A stretch of 64,000 nt of DNA from Brachypodius melanocephalos (GCA_013398615.1 VZSR01001645.1:846097-910096); one strand, 5' to 3'; counted from the first letter of the stretch, positions 10,701 through 23,412 are shown. The notes: generated from the sequence alone by a model not told the origin. Numbers and translations: made by a program.

Positions 10701-13700
10701 TGGGCAGAGGAGCCACGGCTGCCTTCAGAGCTGGCTCCTGGGATGCAGCTGGAAATCATGCTGGGGTTCATGTTAGCTGGTGTTCTGTGTCTGCTTTGAG
10801 CACTTCTAGGCAGTCCTCAGAAAACCAATATCTCCTATAAGAAGCACCTAGAGAGTCATAAATACTGTACATAAACACTTTCTACCCCCATTAAAGATGG
10901 ATATGAAAATGGGTGTTTGTTCTGTAAAGAAAGCTTAAGGGATGTGTAAAACGCCATTGCAGAAAACAGTCACGTAGTTATTTACTTCTGCCTGAGATAA
11001 AGGCATGGAAGATGTGAGACCTAAAAGCAATGAAAGGAAATAACATAATGCAACATCCTATTGATCTGTGGGATTTTCTGCTGCTTAAGATGATGGCGCC
11101 ACAAGTAATGGTTGTAGTTGTACTAACTAGAATTAAAATAATTATAGGATGGAAACAACCCATGATAAAAACTCCTTAGGGCTTAAAGCTTTCTGCTTCT
11201 CACTTGGTGGCTGTTGGAGTCCGAGGCTTTCTGCCATTCCTGTACATTACTGCAATGCCCAGTTGTATGTGCTGTGAGTGTTTTGTGTCTCACTCTGGAG
11301 CCACTGGGAACATTGCCCTGGGCAGGCTGAGTGCCAGGTCGTTGGCTGACAGAAATCAATGTAGTGCTGCTGACTCTGAGAACTGCCTGCCCCTGCCAGG
11401 GGCTCAGCCAGCTCCCTCCCACCCCAGTGCCGGTAGGGAGTTCACACATGAAATAAAATCAGAACATGTCCAGCTAAGAGGGAAAGAAATGAAAGAAAAA
11501 CCTGCTTCTGCTATGGGGATAAACAGCCTGGCATCCCAAAGCAAGCCAGGGAACAAGGTGCTGAGACTTGGATAGCACAGGGTAGCAGGGAAGGTGTGGT
11601 CAGTAGCACCATGACAGTAAGAAAATGATTCATTTAATTATGGTGCATTACAGAGCTGTAGTGGAAAGCATTTTCCTTAATTCCAAGCCCTAGTTAATAC
11701 TTGGCTGCAATCACTAGCCCAGCAAAGCCAGGTGACAGAATCTGTGTGAGAGCTGGGGAACAGGTGATAGTAAGGACACACCTTAACCTCTCCCTGAGTT
11801 CCATTGCTGTGTGCACTAGAACAGCTTACTTCGAGGATTCTGCTAAAACAGCTTTTATTTCTTCCTTTTTCAGGGTAAAGAGAGGGTCAGGTTCTTCAGA
11901 AGTTGGGGGGGTGGGCTCCTGGCCTCAGCACCCTCACAGAGCTTCCAAGGCACCCAAGTCCAGACTGAGTACTGAGATGCCTTGCTGCTTGTTTGAAGGA
12001 ATAGGTAACAATTTAGATGATTTCTTTTCAGGATGCAGCAAAGTGTCCATTACACTTCAGGCCAAATATATTTTCTGTTATTAGAAAGAAAAAAAATTAA
12101 AAATAAAATCCAGTAACTGGAGGAACCAGGGGATTTTTCATGGGAAGGTTTGACTACTTTAACTTGCATTAAAGCTGATCAATGAGGACTTGGGTCGCAT
12201 CACCCTTCATAAAAGAAACCTGGCTCACAGGAATAGCTTCTTCTCCAGTGATACGCTGCTTCAACAGGCTGGTCTTGGAGACCACACAGGGATTTTAAAA
12301 CAAGCCCCCAAAATTACTCCATCAGCTCTCTGTGAAGTGATGCATAACAGTTATTGAGACAAAGGCAGTCCACTAAAGACTGATGCCTTCCTTCCTGCAT
12401 CCCCATTTTCTTCCTCCGACCCTAATATCCATCTGTACCCTCGGATCTTACCAAACAGTCATTAATCAGATCTGCGGGTCTTCTCTTCACAGTAACAAAT
12501 GGTCAGGAGGCCAGGTGGGAGCTGACACTTGTGCTACAGACTTTCACACAGGCAGGGAAACAGCCTTCAGTTAATTCTCATAGGACTGGCTGTGGAAAAA
12601 AGGCCTTAAAATCTGCCTTCTTGGTTTTCAGCTGCACATCTAGGAGCAGACACTCATAAGGCTTTGTGTTTTTATCCACCAGCCCAAAAATGTGTGAAGA
12701 AAGTATTCCTGTCAGAGCCAGGTAGGACAATTTTCCTTCCAGTTCCTATTATCCCCTTATGATTCCATAATACCTTGTTTTCCATGTTTAGTTGCTTTTG
12801 TAAAGAGAGCCCCAAAGGCTCTCCCAAGGAACTGAATCCTTTGCCCATTTTGACTCCCTTTCCCTCTGGTGTGATGCTTCAGCACAGCTTTGGCTGGTGC
12901 TCTGGTATCAGCCCACAGGGATTTCTGCCGGCTCCATGGCGCAGTGTCTGAGTCATGCTCTAAAAATAGCCAGGGAAATGTCAGCCCAGCCAAAGTCATT
13001 GGCTGATTAACGAGGAGGCTTCATGATTCTGTGTACCTCCAGATATGCTGCTGATCTTAACTATGGAGCTGGGCTTTTTAAAAATAAGTATATATATAAT
13101 AAATTGTGGGTAGTGAGTTTTAAAAAACCCCCAAACTGTTAGAGGCAATGCAGAAACAGATTTCTTTATCCTCCCCAGGAGTGTATGTAATTAGCAAAGG
13201 GCTAGAGGGACTGTCTGGCTGGAAATGCAGCATGTCCCTTCTAGCAAGAGGAATGAGAAATTAGAAACTGGACAGGGCTAAAGATGAAGCAAATCTTTTG
13301 TCCTTGAGGGCAATGTGGTACTGTGACTCTGTTCTGGGGACAGCCATAAGCCAAGGACATGGTGGAGGATCAGCCATGGTGCCTGTGCCCAGCTGTGGGA
13401 GCTTGTCAGGCAGAGGAGTGTGGAACTCCCTTTGCCTGGAGGAGTTTCACTTGCCCAAAGGGACAGATCTGCTTTACCAGAGCTGATGCAGTTAAAATCT
13501 CCCTCCAGCACCACTTGTGCAGTGTCACCCAATGCAACGGATGAGCAGCTGATCTCTGAGCTGTGGTTAGGCAGGGAAGCTGGGAGAACACCCAACACCC
13601 CAGTGCCACAAATATCTGTCTGCTGCACCTGCTGAGGTGTACCTGAAAGAGCATCTCGCAACAGCTCCATCAAGAGCCTTGGAAAATAAATAAATTAATC

Positions 13701-16700
13701 TTATTTCTCTAAAAGCTGATGTGGTGCCAGAGCAGGTGCTGAGTCACTTGCAGCAGCAGCCTGTGGTGGCCACATGTCCCTTGGGCCAGGCGCCCCAAAT
13801 GGTTTGTGGTCCAAGGGTGGTGGAGGCAGACCTGAAATACCTCATCTGGAGAAAAAAGGGAATGAATTGACAGTGAGCAGATTGGGCACTGGTGCCTGAC
13901 AGATACTTCCAGGTAATGCTTTGCTGGCAGTTACCTGTTCCTATTAATTAATTCTGGAGAAGTCTTTGCTCCTTGTTTCTGATTTCTTACATGGGACTCA
14001 GCCAAAGGCTACTACCCATATGGGCAAGGGGAGAAGAAAAGGCGTGCTCAGATGTGGCTAAGCTGCTGGAAACAGCAAGGACAAGGGTGGGCATGCCAAC
14101 ACTGTCCAGTGAATTGGTCTGCTTTGTGTACCAGGCAGGGAGCTTTGCTTTGCTTCAGCTTTAGCAGTCCCTTCACATCCCCCTGTGAGCTCCTCACCAG
14201 TGCCCAGAGTACTGGGAGTCAGGATCAAAGCAACAAAAGTATGGATGAGCACACTGCCCCTGCACACAGTCCTTAAGTCATCCATTCAAGTAAATAAGCT
14301 TTTCTATACGTGCTTTCAGGCAGTGTGCATGTTAAGTTACATCAAAATATCTCTCGCTAGGGCTACTAGCTAAACAAAGTTGCCATTAATGATAAGGAGG
14401 AGAGGGGAAAGCTTTTAGTCTGATATTTCTGAGGTGCTTTTGTTTAAAAGAGGAAGGAAATGTGATTCTTTGACAGACCTCATCATGCTTGATGCAGCAC
14501 AGCAGGATGCTCTCTGCAGGTACATCCTCCAAATAGCTTTTCCACCTGAAAAGTAATCACTTTCCCCCTGCACATCACAGCTCTATGGGCACAGGAAATC
14601 ACACAAAAGAAACAGTGCTGGAGTGGGTGGGGTTCCCCTGTGAGCGGTCCTGATGTCTCCATGGCATGGATGTGCCTCTGCATCCAGGTGAGTGGATGCT
14701 CATGGGGGTGCTGTGACATCTCTGGCATCATTCCCTGTGCTCATCCTTTAAGGACTGACCCATGGTATTGCCTGAGTCAGTGGGTGGAAGGGATGGGGGA
14801 CACCCATCAGAAAAGGGGTCACACAATGGTGCTGCAGGGGTGTCCTGACTGATGGCTAATGTCTTTGTAGGAACAGGTTCTCTGCTCCCACACAGGTTCC
14901 TGCTCCTCCTGAGCTCACTGCCTCATCCTTTGCAATTTCAGGTCAGTGACCCATGGAGGAGCTGCCTTCTTGTCAACTTGCTGAGCCTCACGGATGAGTG
15001 AGCACTGCCTCCAAGGCTGGTACTCAGCTGCTGGGTGTGCATAACAGTCAGGGTGTGCAATGTGCTCTCCAGGATCCCTCCTTTGCCAGGAAAAGCTTCC
15101 CAGTTCTTGCAGAGGAAGGATAACTCCTCTCCAAATGCACCTCCCTCACTATGCAGTGAAAAAAGCTCTACATGCCTCAGTGAGGGAAGGGGTCACAGCT
15201 TACCTGACCCTTTCTTTGGGTATCCCTGGCTCACAGTGCCATAGAAAGATATATTTTCATGCTAAGTGGAGTGGCCCCCCTTTTCCAGCTCCTACCCAGG
15301 CCTAGGTGCTACTGGAGATTGAAGAGAGGTGAGAGAACAGCGATGAGCTTCCACAAAGAGGATGCACAGGTGGGGGTGGGTAGATTGCTTAATTCACTCT
15401 GAAAACCAGATCCAAAGGAGCAAGGGCGAGACTGTGGATCAAGCAGCACAGCAAAGTCCATGGAAGAGACCTGGCTGTTGTTTGAACTAATGTAATTGTT
15501 AAAAAGAGGTTTGAACATTCAAAGGCATGAAGTGTTTCAGTCTTCCTCCGATGCTGCTTACCACTGAAATATATGCTGTGAGAAAGAAAATATTTCTGCC
15601 ACATCACTTGTGAATAAGTATTCTTTCATGACCTCTGAGCTTTAGTACATGCATTTTTATAAGCTGGTTCAATGCAAATTAGCAGTAATGTTTCCCTGAT
15701 TTGTCAGTCCTTCCTCTTGCACTGACAATGGAGTTGCAGCAGAGAATGGGGTGCAGCAGTTTATCTGTGCTAGGAGAGGTCTCTTCCTTCTCAATAATCA
15801 AAGAATAATTTTTCATGCCATGTTGGTGTCATAATATGCTCCCACCATCCATCAGTGTTCCCCTGCACAGTAGCCTCATCTGTCATCCCTCATAAATAAG
15901 TTTGAAAGATGTAATTTGTTAAGCAGGCAGTGCAGCTTTATTGAATAAATATTTCAGGGCCATAGACAATAAAGCAGAGTGAGGCACAAATGAAAATCTC
16001 CCCCATGAAAAAATCCTACAGATATTTTATACTGTTCTGGCCATCACCAGACCACCTTCCATATGAACATGTGGGCACCCCTGGTTACAAAGGCCATTAT
16101 CAGAAAGGGAGACTGTCCATATTGGCACGTGTGGACACAAAATACCACTTTCCAAATACAGATCATGGTAGTCCAGAGACAAATGTGAAATACCCCAGCA
16201 TAAATCTGTTGATGTGCTGATCTGCACCAGGTGGAAACCACTGTCTTCTTCCTCATGGTGTCACTCTGTTTTCACCCTGGGCTGGGGTCTCCTGATTGGT
16301 ATTCAAAGGAAAATCCCCAAACCTTGCAATTATTCCTGCTCCCATGTTCATGAACTAAGATGCAGCTGCTAAACTATTATTTGAAAACAGTTTTAATAGC
16401 AATGATTTTTAATTTTGTCCTTCTTCAAAACACAAGTCCACACATGAAAATTAATGAAGGTCGTGGGAGGTGTGGGTTTGTACTGCAATATTTGTATCCG
16501 AAGGATTCCTTGGAGCATACTCTTATTCTGAGAGGAAAAAAGTAGTCACTTAATCCAGATCGATGTCATTCACTTTCAGACTTAAGCTTGCAGAAGTTGA
16601 ATTTGTTCTTAAATGTCTGAGAGGTTATTTTGGAATGATTACATAGGTTATCCATTACAGTGGAGTTTCGTTCTTTGAACAGATTACCAGATGCCACTGA

Positions 16701-17470
16701 TTTATTTTTTCCCCCTTACCTTTTTTCTTCTCCTCCTTCTCCAATCACTTTGATACTCAGCTACTAAAAAGCAGGCAGAAAATGCTGAGAGATTGACCTA
16801 GAGCTGGCAGCCAGCCTATGAAAACCTCACCGGCCCAGAACAATGTTTCCTTAGCACTGCTTTTTCCTGCTTTCTGGAACTAGTACTGGCACTTTATTAT
16901 CACAAGGATCAGAAGGTAAATGCCTCTCTACATATTGTCTAGGTTGGGGTTTTATTTGGTTTATAACAAGAAATGTGGTGGAAACAGGTGTGTAACTCTT
17001 TTGCACATTATCCACCTGTGACTGGGCCTCCTGGTTTTTGTGTATGTTAAATGTCACAGGCTGAATACATCACTGTCTCAATATCCTGATGATGTCTGCA
17101 GAGAAATGCTCTCTAGAGGTCCCTCTGCACTAGAAAGGCATTATTTCTTCATTTTGATCCAAGAGAGACACAACTCTAAGCTTAAACAGAATCTATTTTG
17201 TTGATGATCCTCTATTACAGATGATTACTGGGGGTGGCTCGGATTCAGGGATCCCTTCAGTGTTGCTCTTACCCCAGGATGTGTTTGACGTCTGAAGACG
17301 TCAGAAGTTTCCTTTATATTTCTGGGAACACTGAGGACTCTCACAGATTTGAACAGAGGGTGTCAGATACTTTTGCAGGTATAATCAGAGGTTGGGGTCT
17401 AAAGCTTAGAGCCAACTGTTGAAACTTGAAGTTTTGGCTCCAAGAGGCATTTTCAACTGCATGATCTTTT
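7788..17470. other. Intergenic DNA, no gene recognised
   Basis: Nearly 10 kb without a recognisable exon or a clear interspersed repeat. Open frames are short and show no known domain. Homopolymer and simple tracts occur (for example A-rich at 8832-8845 and 10581-10596). An AP-1 word and a MEF2 word lie close together at 12949-12969. A block near 15925-15975 with AATAAA-like words on both strands might be an old LTR, but I cannot support that. Confidence 0.45.
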
Positions 17471-17499
17471 TTCACAAAATCAGTCACAGAATTGTTAGG
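17471..17499 (-). mobile_element. CR1 3' tail, left part of an LTR-interrupted copy
   Basis: The short TCACAAAATCAGTCACAGAA repeat is the octamer-like CR1 3' tail read on the opposite strand. It stops at the TTAGG target site of the LTR at 17500, and the rest of the same CR1 resumes at 18052. Together they make one minus-oriented CR1 split by the insertion. Confidence 0.75.
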
Positions 17500-18051
17500 T
17501 GTACTAGTTTGAAAGCAAATCAGTGGGAGATTCCAAGTCAGAACTACAATTTAATAGGAAAATTAACATAAAGGCAACAGAACATAAACACTGGCATAAA
17601 CTGTCAGAGTCAGAATACAACCTGACACCCTGTTGGTCAGGTAGCAGTCTCATTAAATGGTGGCTACAGTCCCATTGGAGCGATGGACGTGATTCTGTCA
17701 AAGCTGTGATCCTGTAGAAAATTCTGGTCTTTCTCTGGAGGTCCTACGGTGGGTATCAAGCTCTTGTCCTCTGGGAATCCAGTGGGTAGTGCTGCCCATG
17801 GTGTTCCAATTATATCCAGGTAGGAATGTTTGGTTCCTCCCCTTGGGCAGAGCACTTCACACGGGGATGATGTAATTTTATCAGTGATTCTGTGAGACCT
17901 TGATGACCCCTAATCTAAGACAGCCCCCCAGAGGGAGTTACCAGGGCTGACACATGGAGCAGATAAAGAGTACTGCCCCTCTATCTTAACAGTTTAGCAG
18001 ATGGTAATAGAATACATATTTTGGTTCCATCTTACGTTGTAACCTAAGACA
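17500..18051 (-). mobile_element. Solo LTR of an avian endogenous retrovirus, inserted into a CR1
   Basis: A 552-bp element starts TGTACTAGTTTGAAAGCAAA, ends AACCTAAGACA and is flanked by the perfect 5-bp direct repeat TTAGG (17495-17499 and 18052-18056). It matches a passerine LTR type I recognise (segments such as ATTCCAAGTCAGAACTACAA and GGGAATCCAGTGGGTAGTGC). Read on the minus strand it has a GC-richer promoter-like half followed by an ATTAAA signal (complement of 17551-17556) near its 3' end, hence the minus orientation. No internal retroviral sequence remains. Confidence 0.9.
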
Positions 18052-18335
18052 TTAGGGTTGGTAGGAATCTCTGGATGCCATGGAGTCCAACCCCTCCACT
18101 TAGGCAGGGTCACCCACAGCAGGTTACACAGGAATGTGCCCAGGTGGTCTTGGAATGTCTCCAGAGAGGGGGAACTCCACAAGCTCCCTGGGAGCCTGTT
18201 CCAGTGCTCTGCCACCCTCATGTTGAGGTGGAACTTGTTGTGCTGTAGTTTACGGCCACTGTTTCTGGTCCTGGGCACCCTGAAGAGTCTGGCACCATCC
18301 ACTTGGCATCTGCCTTTGAGATATTTATATACACC
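18052..18335 (-). mobile_element. CR1 non-LTR retrotransposon, right part of the interrupted copy
   Basis: The minus-strand frame 17994-18344 reads a decayed CR1 ORF2 C-terminus: a YKYLKGRCQVDGARLF segment, then HLNMRVAEHWNRLPGSL and SLETFQDHLGT. These correspond to the well-known 'RVVRHWNRLPREVV...LEVFKARLD'-type end of avian CR1 reverse transcriptase. The copy is truncated at its 5' (right) end near 18335 and has no intact ORF. Confidence 0.92.
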
Positions 18336-18345
18336 AGAAATCAAT

Positions 18346-20751
18346 TAGAATGAGAAGAAAACTATAAAGATGTAGATAGGTAGGAAGGCCTGCAACTGCT
18401 CTGCTGAAACTTGCAAACAACAACTGGGCCTTCTCTTACCCAAAATAATAGAATTTTGGAATGGTTTGTGTTGAAACAGACCTTAAGGATCACCTAGTTC
18501 TAATATCTGGGTTTGTGCTTTTGTGAGATTGTCTTCATCTCTATACCAATATGTTTCTGTATCAAGAACTTGCTTCCTTCCCCCTCCTTGCTTTTTTTAG
18601 GAAAGGGAAAAAAAATCAGTTTGATCCAGACACACATGACTTTCCAATCTCTGAAAAGCTCTGTGTCTCTCCTTGGCCTACAATTACATTTCATCTTTTC
18701 AGAGCAAGCCACAAATGAAATAAGTCAGGAAGCTGCGCAGAGAATGAAAAGTGTTTCTGCCTGCTTTTCTCTCAGATGTCAACAAATTGATTTCTGAGGT
18801 TTTTCCATTACACACACATATGTATATGTACATGCATCTTGAAATACGTTAGGGGTAGTGATTATTTTTATGTAAAATTGAGCCAATCTTTTCTGAAGTT
18901 GTTGTACCAGATTACCTTCAAAACTTTTCAACCTAAACTTTCCAGATTAACTGCCTTGAATTTCCACAACTCATTTTCATGGCTACAGAAATATCACTTC
19001 CATGCATAGATAGGCTGCCAGAAAAGCTGAATTCTAAGATATGAAATAGCTATTTCTCATGAATTACTTGTAAAATTTTAGAGATTGAATGTTTAAGCCT
19101 CCATCCCACACCACAAAATATGCAATGGCACAGACTTCGGTCTTTATGTGAAAGCCATTTGTGTTTCTATAGGGAAAAAAACCCAAAGTACAATATTTTT
19201 TAGTCATTATTTTCAATCTTAATTTTCTCTTGTCTGCAGTTGCTGATTTGTAAAGAGTTATGTGCTGTGGACTTTTGAGATAGTTGCTGCCCATGAATGC
19301 TTCTGAATGGGGAAGAAAAAACTCCCAGGTCACCAGGATTTTCTTTGGCATTTGACAGCTTGTAGAGGGGGACAAACCAAAGTCATTAGTATGGATTTAC
19401 AAAGATGTTGATAATGCATGCACATACAATATAATAATATGTCATAAATAAATTCTACAGAGAAACTAATGAAGTTTATCCATGAAGAGCCTTTAGAAGA
19501 GTGCTGAGAACCATTTCAGAGCTTCCAACAGGTAAAAATGTTCACTTGTTTGAAGACTGGCTGTTGTTAATAGAAAATTTCAGTGTTTTGTACCAAAACT
19601 TGTTTCATCTCTGGAATCAGTTTAAGATACCCTATGAGTTACACAGAAAGGAGTTTGGGGTGGGCTTTGTATGTTGCTATGTTTATGGACTGCTCTGCAT
19701 AATTTGTAGCTAATATTTTATGGGATAATGTTGTATTTTCTAAAGTATGCTTAACCAAGTAGCATAGCTAAAGACTAAGTGGTGCCCTAAAGACTAAGCC
19801 TCTGGTGCCCTACCTGTTGTGAAACAATTTCATAGTCATACCTAGAAAAGTAATGAAAGTGCTGAAAGTGGTTTCCTGTTGTGGTTATGTGCTGCTAACA
19901 CCACTACTTCTGGATGCTGCATAGAAAAAAAACCCACAAAGCAGCTTTTTTGTATTTTAGTGGAGCACATAATGCTACTTGAAATGTGTATTTCTTGACA
20001 AATTATTTTGAAAGATTCATTCAATACATCCTACTTTTTTCTTTTTAGGACAAAATAGAGATTTCAAGAATAATTAATTTCAGTAAGGCAGTCATGGTGT
20101 GCACACTTACATACTTATTAGCTGTGAGATAATGACTTTTCTCCATGAATCTATTAAGTAAATTCTTCCACTTTCAATCATAGGTACAGGCATATTTTAT
20201 TCCCTTTCTGATTTATCATTGCTGTCATGTTTCATTTACTCTGTCATCTTTGGTTTGTTAACTGTTTTTTTCTTTCCAAAAGTATTGTTGACTCTTCTGA
20301 TATGAAACCCCTTCTGGAACAGTTGCTATAATTCTTTGTTGTTCTGGTGTCTCATCACCATGTCACACTTAAACCTTCGCCCAATCTATTTTCCTCTCTG
20401 TCTTGGGGTGATTTTATGATGATTAGTTTATTCCCCGATCATCTGCCTTAAGCTCAAAATGGTTGTTGTAGCTTTTAGATGGGTCTGGGAGGAGTCTTGG
20501 GACTCTGCAGAGGGCTTTTCCAAAGCCTCACTTCCCCAGGTGTAAAGCATGGTGTGGGGAGAAGGCTTTCTATGCGAAGTGATCTCTCTTCTGAAGCTAT
20601 TCATGGTTTTCTGGCAGTTTGTATTTTGGAGGTTTTTTCCTACCTTGAAACTGTGCAGTGAAAGGAGACAGCTTCATTCTGCTGTGGTGGAGCAAGCCTG
20701 ACCCTGCTCACATCCCATCGCGATGGAGAAGAAGGAAAATAATGCAAATTG
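18346..20751. other. Intergenic DNA, no gene recognised
   Basis: AT-rich sequence with no recognisable exon. Apart from the CR1 scrap at 18441-18510 I see no repeat I can name. Confidence 0.45.
18441..18510 (-). mobile_element. CR1 3'-end scrap
   Basis: About 70 bases resemble the CR1 3' terminus in reverse orientation: 'aataatagaattttggaatg', then a 'ccttaaggatcacctagttc' block. It is too short for any coding content. Confidence 0.7.
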
Positions 20752-20779
20752 ATTGTTGAGAGGACAGTGGCACTCCTTT
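20752..20779. repeat. 28-bp direct repeat, left copy flanking a duplicated segment
   Basis: The 28 bases from ATTGTTGAGAGG to CACTCCTTT recur without mismatch at 21228-21255. The pair brackets a 448-bp insert that contains duplicated copy 1. Confidence 0.92.
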
Positions 20780-20791
20780 CAGAAAGTGGCA

Positions 20792-21227
20792 CGTTCAGAA
20801 AATTAGCAGAAACCAGTTCATTTGCTTGGGTTTTTGTAAGGCTGTGTGGAACTACAGCAACGGCAATCATTTTCTAAATTTGACCAAGTACAGTGACGTT
20901 ATTTATGGGGGATTTTAATGCATTCCACTGCAAATGATGTAATACTTTCAAAAGAATTCAGCTCTTCATATTTCAGTATTTTAAGTAATCTTGGTGCTGT
21001 CGTATTATTTTCAATAAGCAGGCAACTAATGGTAAACAGTTTACTACCCATCATTCAGATGTCAAACCAAGCATATTTATCAACCTTTCAGCAACCATCC
21101 AGTGCCTTCATGAACACGGAACATAAGTGTTTAAGTGTCAATTCAGATATCAGCTGCCACATAATAATTTTTAAAATATTTAGTCACAGAAAGAAACATC
21201 AAGGAGGAATCTAGCTTCACTGATTGC
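20792..21227 (+). repeat. Dispersed duplication, copy 1 (partner at 26477-26913)
   Basis: A ~436-bp block runs from CGTTCAGAAAATTAGCAGAA to TTCACTGATTGC and is repeated in the same orientation 5.7 kb downstream with only scattered substitutions and small indels. Its sequence belongs to no repeat family or gene I recognise, and neither copy has a conserved open frame of note. It is bracketed by 28-bp direct repeats (20752-20779, 21228-21255), with 12 extra bases between the left repeat and the shared block. Confidence 0.93.
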
Positions 21228-21255
21228 ATTGTTGAGAGGACAGTGGCACTCCTTT
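21228..21255. repeat. 28-bp direct repeat, right copy
   Basis: Exact second copy of 20752-20779. It may be a target-site duplication or a microhomology scar from the event that placed the insert. The length is more than LTR elements make (4-6 bp) and long for LINE-driven retroposition (commonly under 20 bp). Confidence 0.92.
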
Positions 21256-21668
21256 GATGCCGTGGGCCCATGTAATCTTAGCCAAAGTACTGAGATGTGC
21301 CTCCAACTGAAGCTGAAAGAGACAGCCAGAAAGAAACTACCCCTAACAAAGCAAAGTTGCCCAGAGGAGCTAAGAAAGGAGACAGATGTGTCCTTGTGCC
21401 AGTGCCTGGCTATCTGCTCATCCCCTGCACTTGCCAGGATCTGGCAGAGTTGACTGCATACACCTTGGTATGAATTGCCAGCATCTTTTTGTTGACTGAA
21501 TGCTCCTGTGATGCAAAAAAAAAGCAGATAGCAGGGCACTGAAAGAATCTCCCAACATTAAACCATTGTGATTATTTGATGTGCTGCCTCAGTCTTTTAA
21601 TTGCTTTCCTCTTGTTCTTCTCCATCCCTTCTTCCATACATTTATATTAGTTTTCTTTTTCTGCCTCT

Positions 21669-21723
21669 ATTCCTATATTTCTATATACATATTTCTATAT
21701 TCCTATATTTCTATATACATATA
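21669..21723. repeat. Short tandem repeat, 30-bp period, about two copies
   Basis: The unit TCCTATATTTCTATATACAT followed by ATTTCTATAT is present at 21671 and again, for 22 bases, at 21701. It sits in a pyrimidine-rich and TA-rich stretch (21655-21780). Confidence 0.8.
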
Positions 21724-23182
21724 CTTTTCTCTTCTTCTCCCCTCAACCTTAAGGCATTTCTTTCATTTCTCTCATCCCTTTCTTTCACTTTCATTTCACG
21801 GTAGCCAAGAATGGGTTGAAGAAATGATTCATCTTCCTCCCTTAGTCCTGGCACAGGTTACAGAATGGCTTCAAAGCACAGGTTTTTCCCTGATTTCTGA
21901 TGCTAACAAGTGATGACTTGCCACCAGTAATTACAAATATTTTACATATTTTTATCTAGATGGGATATGAGCCTCCATCAGGAACACTTTTTTGGAGTTC
22001 TTTTGCTATTTCTGCATATGTGCATGAGTAGGTACCCTGGAGCTTTATACTAATATGTTTTGGTCCAGTGCCATAAATAAGGGAAAGCTCGGTTTTGCCT
22101 TAGAGCGGGAACTGTGGGAAGACATTAAGACCTTTCTGGATGTCTGGAAAGCAGGCAAGTACTGAACTGAATTAACCTGGAGCTGTGCAGCCATTTAGGC
22201 CATGCTAGGTCTAGTTCCAGCTCCAAACAGCCCTTCTATCAGAGGCTGGCTGTGTGATGGTAAGCAGACTGGTGGAGAAGCTGTCTGAGCATCCAGACTG
22301 CCACTGTTGCCAGTAAAAGTAGGCATTTTGTGTGGAGACAGGAATACTGATCCCAGACTCTCAGCAGCTGCTTGGTGGGCAGCCAGGAGGAGTGGGATGG
22401 AGAGCAGCAGTTCACAGCCTGCCAAAGAGATGGTTTTGTTTGCTTGTTAAAGTTGTGTGATTTACTGTGGCTTAAGTAACAACGAAACCCAAATGAAGAC
22501 AAGCTCCCTGTAGCTATGGCTGTGTAACCGCTGGGTTGCATCAGCAGGACTTCTCCATCATCATAAACAGTAGCGGGATCTGGTCTTTCCTAGGAAGGCA
22601 GAACAAAGTAGCAAAGACTAAAACTGGGCTGATTATATGCAAAACAAAATGACAGATACATCTTGGGGATAGTTTATTATCCCATATCTTTCGGGGGGTG
22701 GGGGGATATTTTGTTTTGTTTGTGCCTGAGGTGGCCACTTCAGCACTGGGACTGGGTTTGCCTCTCTGCTGCTGTGGTGTTGGGAAGCCCAGAGCCAGTG
22801 CACCCCATGCCAGCACCTGGGAACACCCTCATTCCCTGCCAGAGGCCATCCCTTCCCACACAGCCCTGCCCAGGCACCAGCAGGGTGAAAAACACTGGGG
22901 AGCCTCTCCTGGCCATGTTCAGGAGCGGGGCTGCCGCTGCCCAGCTCTCGCGGTTCCAGCTACAGCTACAGAGTTACTGATACATCTCATCAATCACTCT
23001 GGGGTTTTTTCTTGTCCCGGCCATTACAGCTTGCTGCTTCCGAGGTTCCTGCTACAGCCCCTTTGCTATGAAGAGGGGGCACCGGGATCGGCTGCGCCTG
23101 TGAGTTTGTAAAGGAAAGCCCCTCTCCATCCCTGTGCACCGGCTGAGCCGCCATGACCGTGTGAGGGAGAGGGGCTGGGCCA

Positions 23183-23256
23183 CAGCGCCCCCTGCAGGCG
23201 CGGGGAATCATTGCACCCACCCTGCCCAGCCGGGAGCCAACAGCGCCCCTGGCGGC
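23183..23256 (-). promoter_or_regulatory. Pair of CTCF-like motifs in a small GC-rich island
   Basis: CAGCGCCCCCTGCAGG (23183-23198) and CAGCGCCCCTGGCGGC (23241-23256) both resemble the reverse complement of the vertebrate CTCF core (AGCGCCCCCTGGTGG-type). They share one orientation and lie 58 bases apart. The surrounding 22760-23340 is clearly GC-richer than its flanks. Motif resemblance is seen directly; CTCF binding is inferred. Confidence 0.4.
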
Positions 23257-23364
23257 TGTGCCCGGAACTGCACCCAAGGGGAAAGGGGCTGACAGCCGGA
23301 GAGGGCTGCGCTGGGGTTTCTGCTGCGCTGCTGCTGCTGTTTGGTTGGTTGGGTTTTTGCCCTG

Positions 23365-23412
23365 CTATCTATATATATCTATATATAAATCTCTACATCT
23401 ATATATTCTAAT
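23365..23412. repeat. TA-rich microsatellite-like tract
   Basis: Irregular CTATATATATCTATATATAA-type repeats immediately after the GC-rich patch. Confidence 0.8.
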
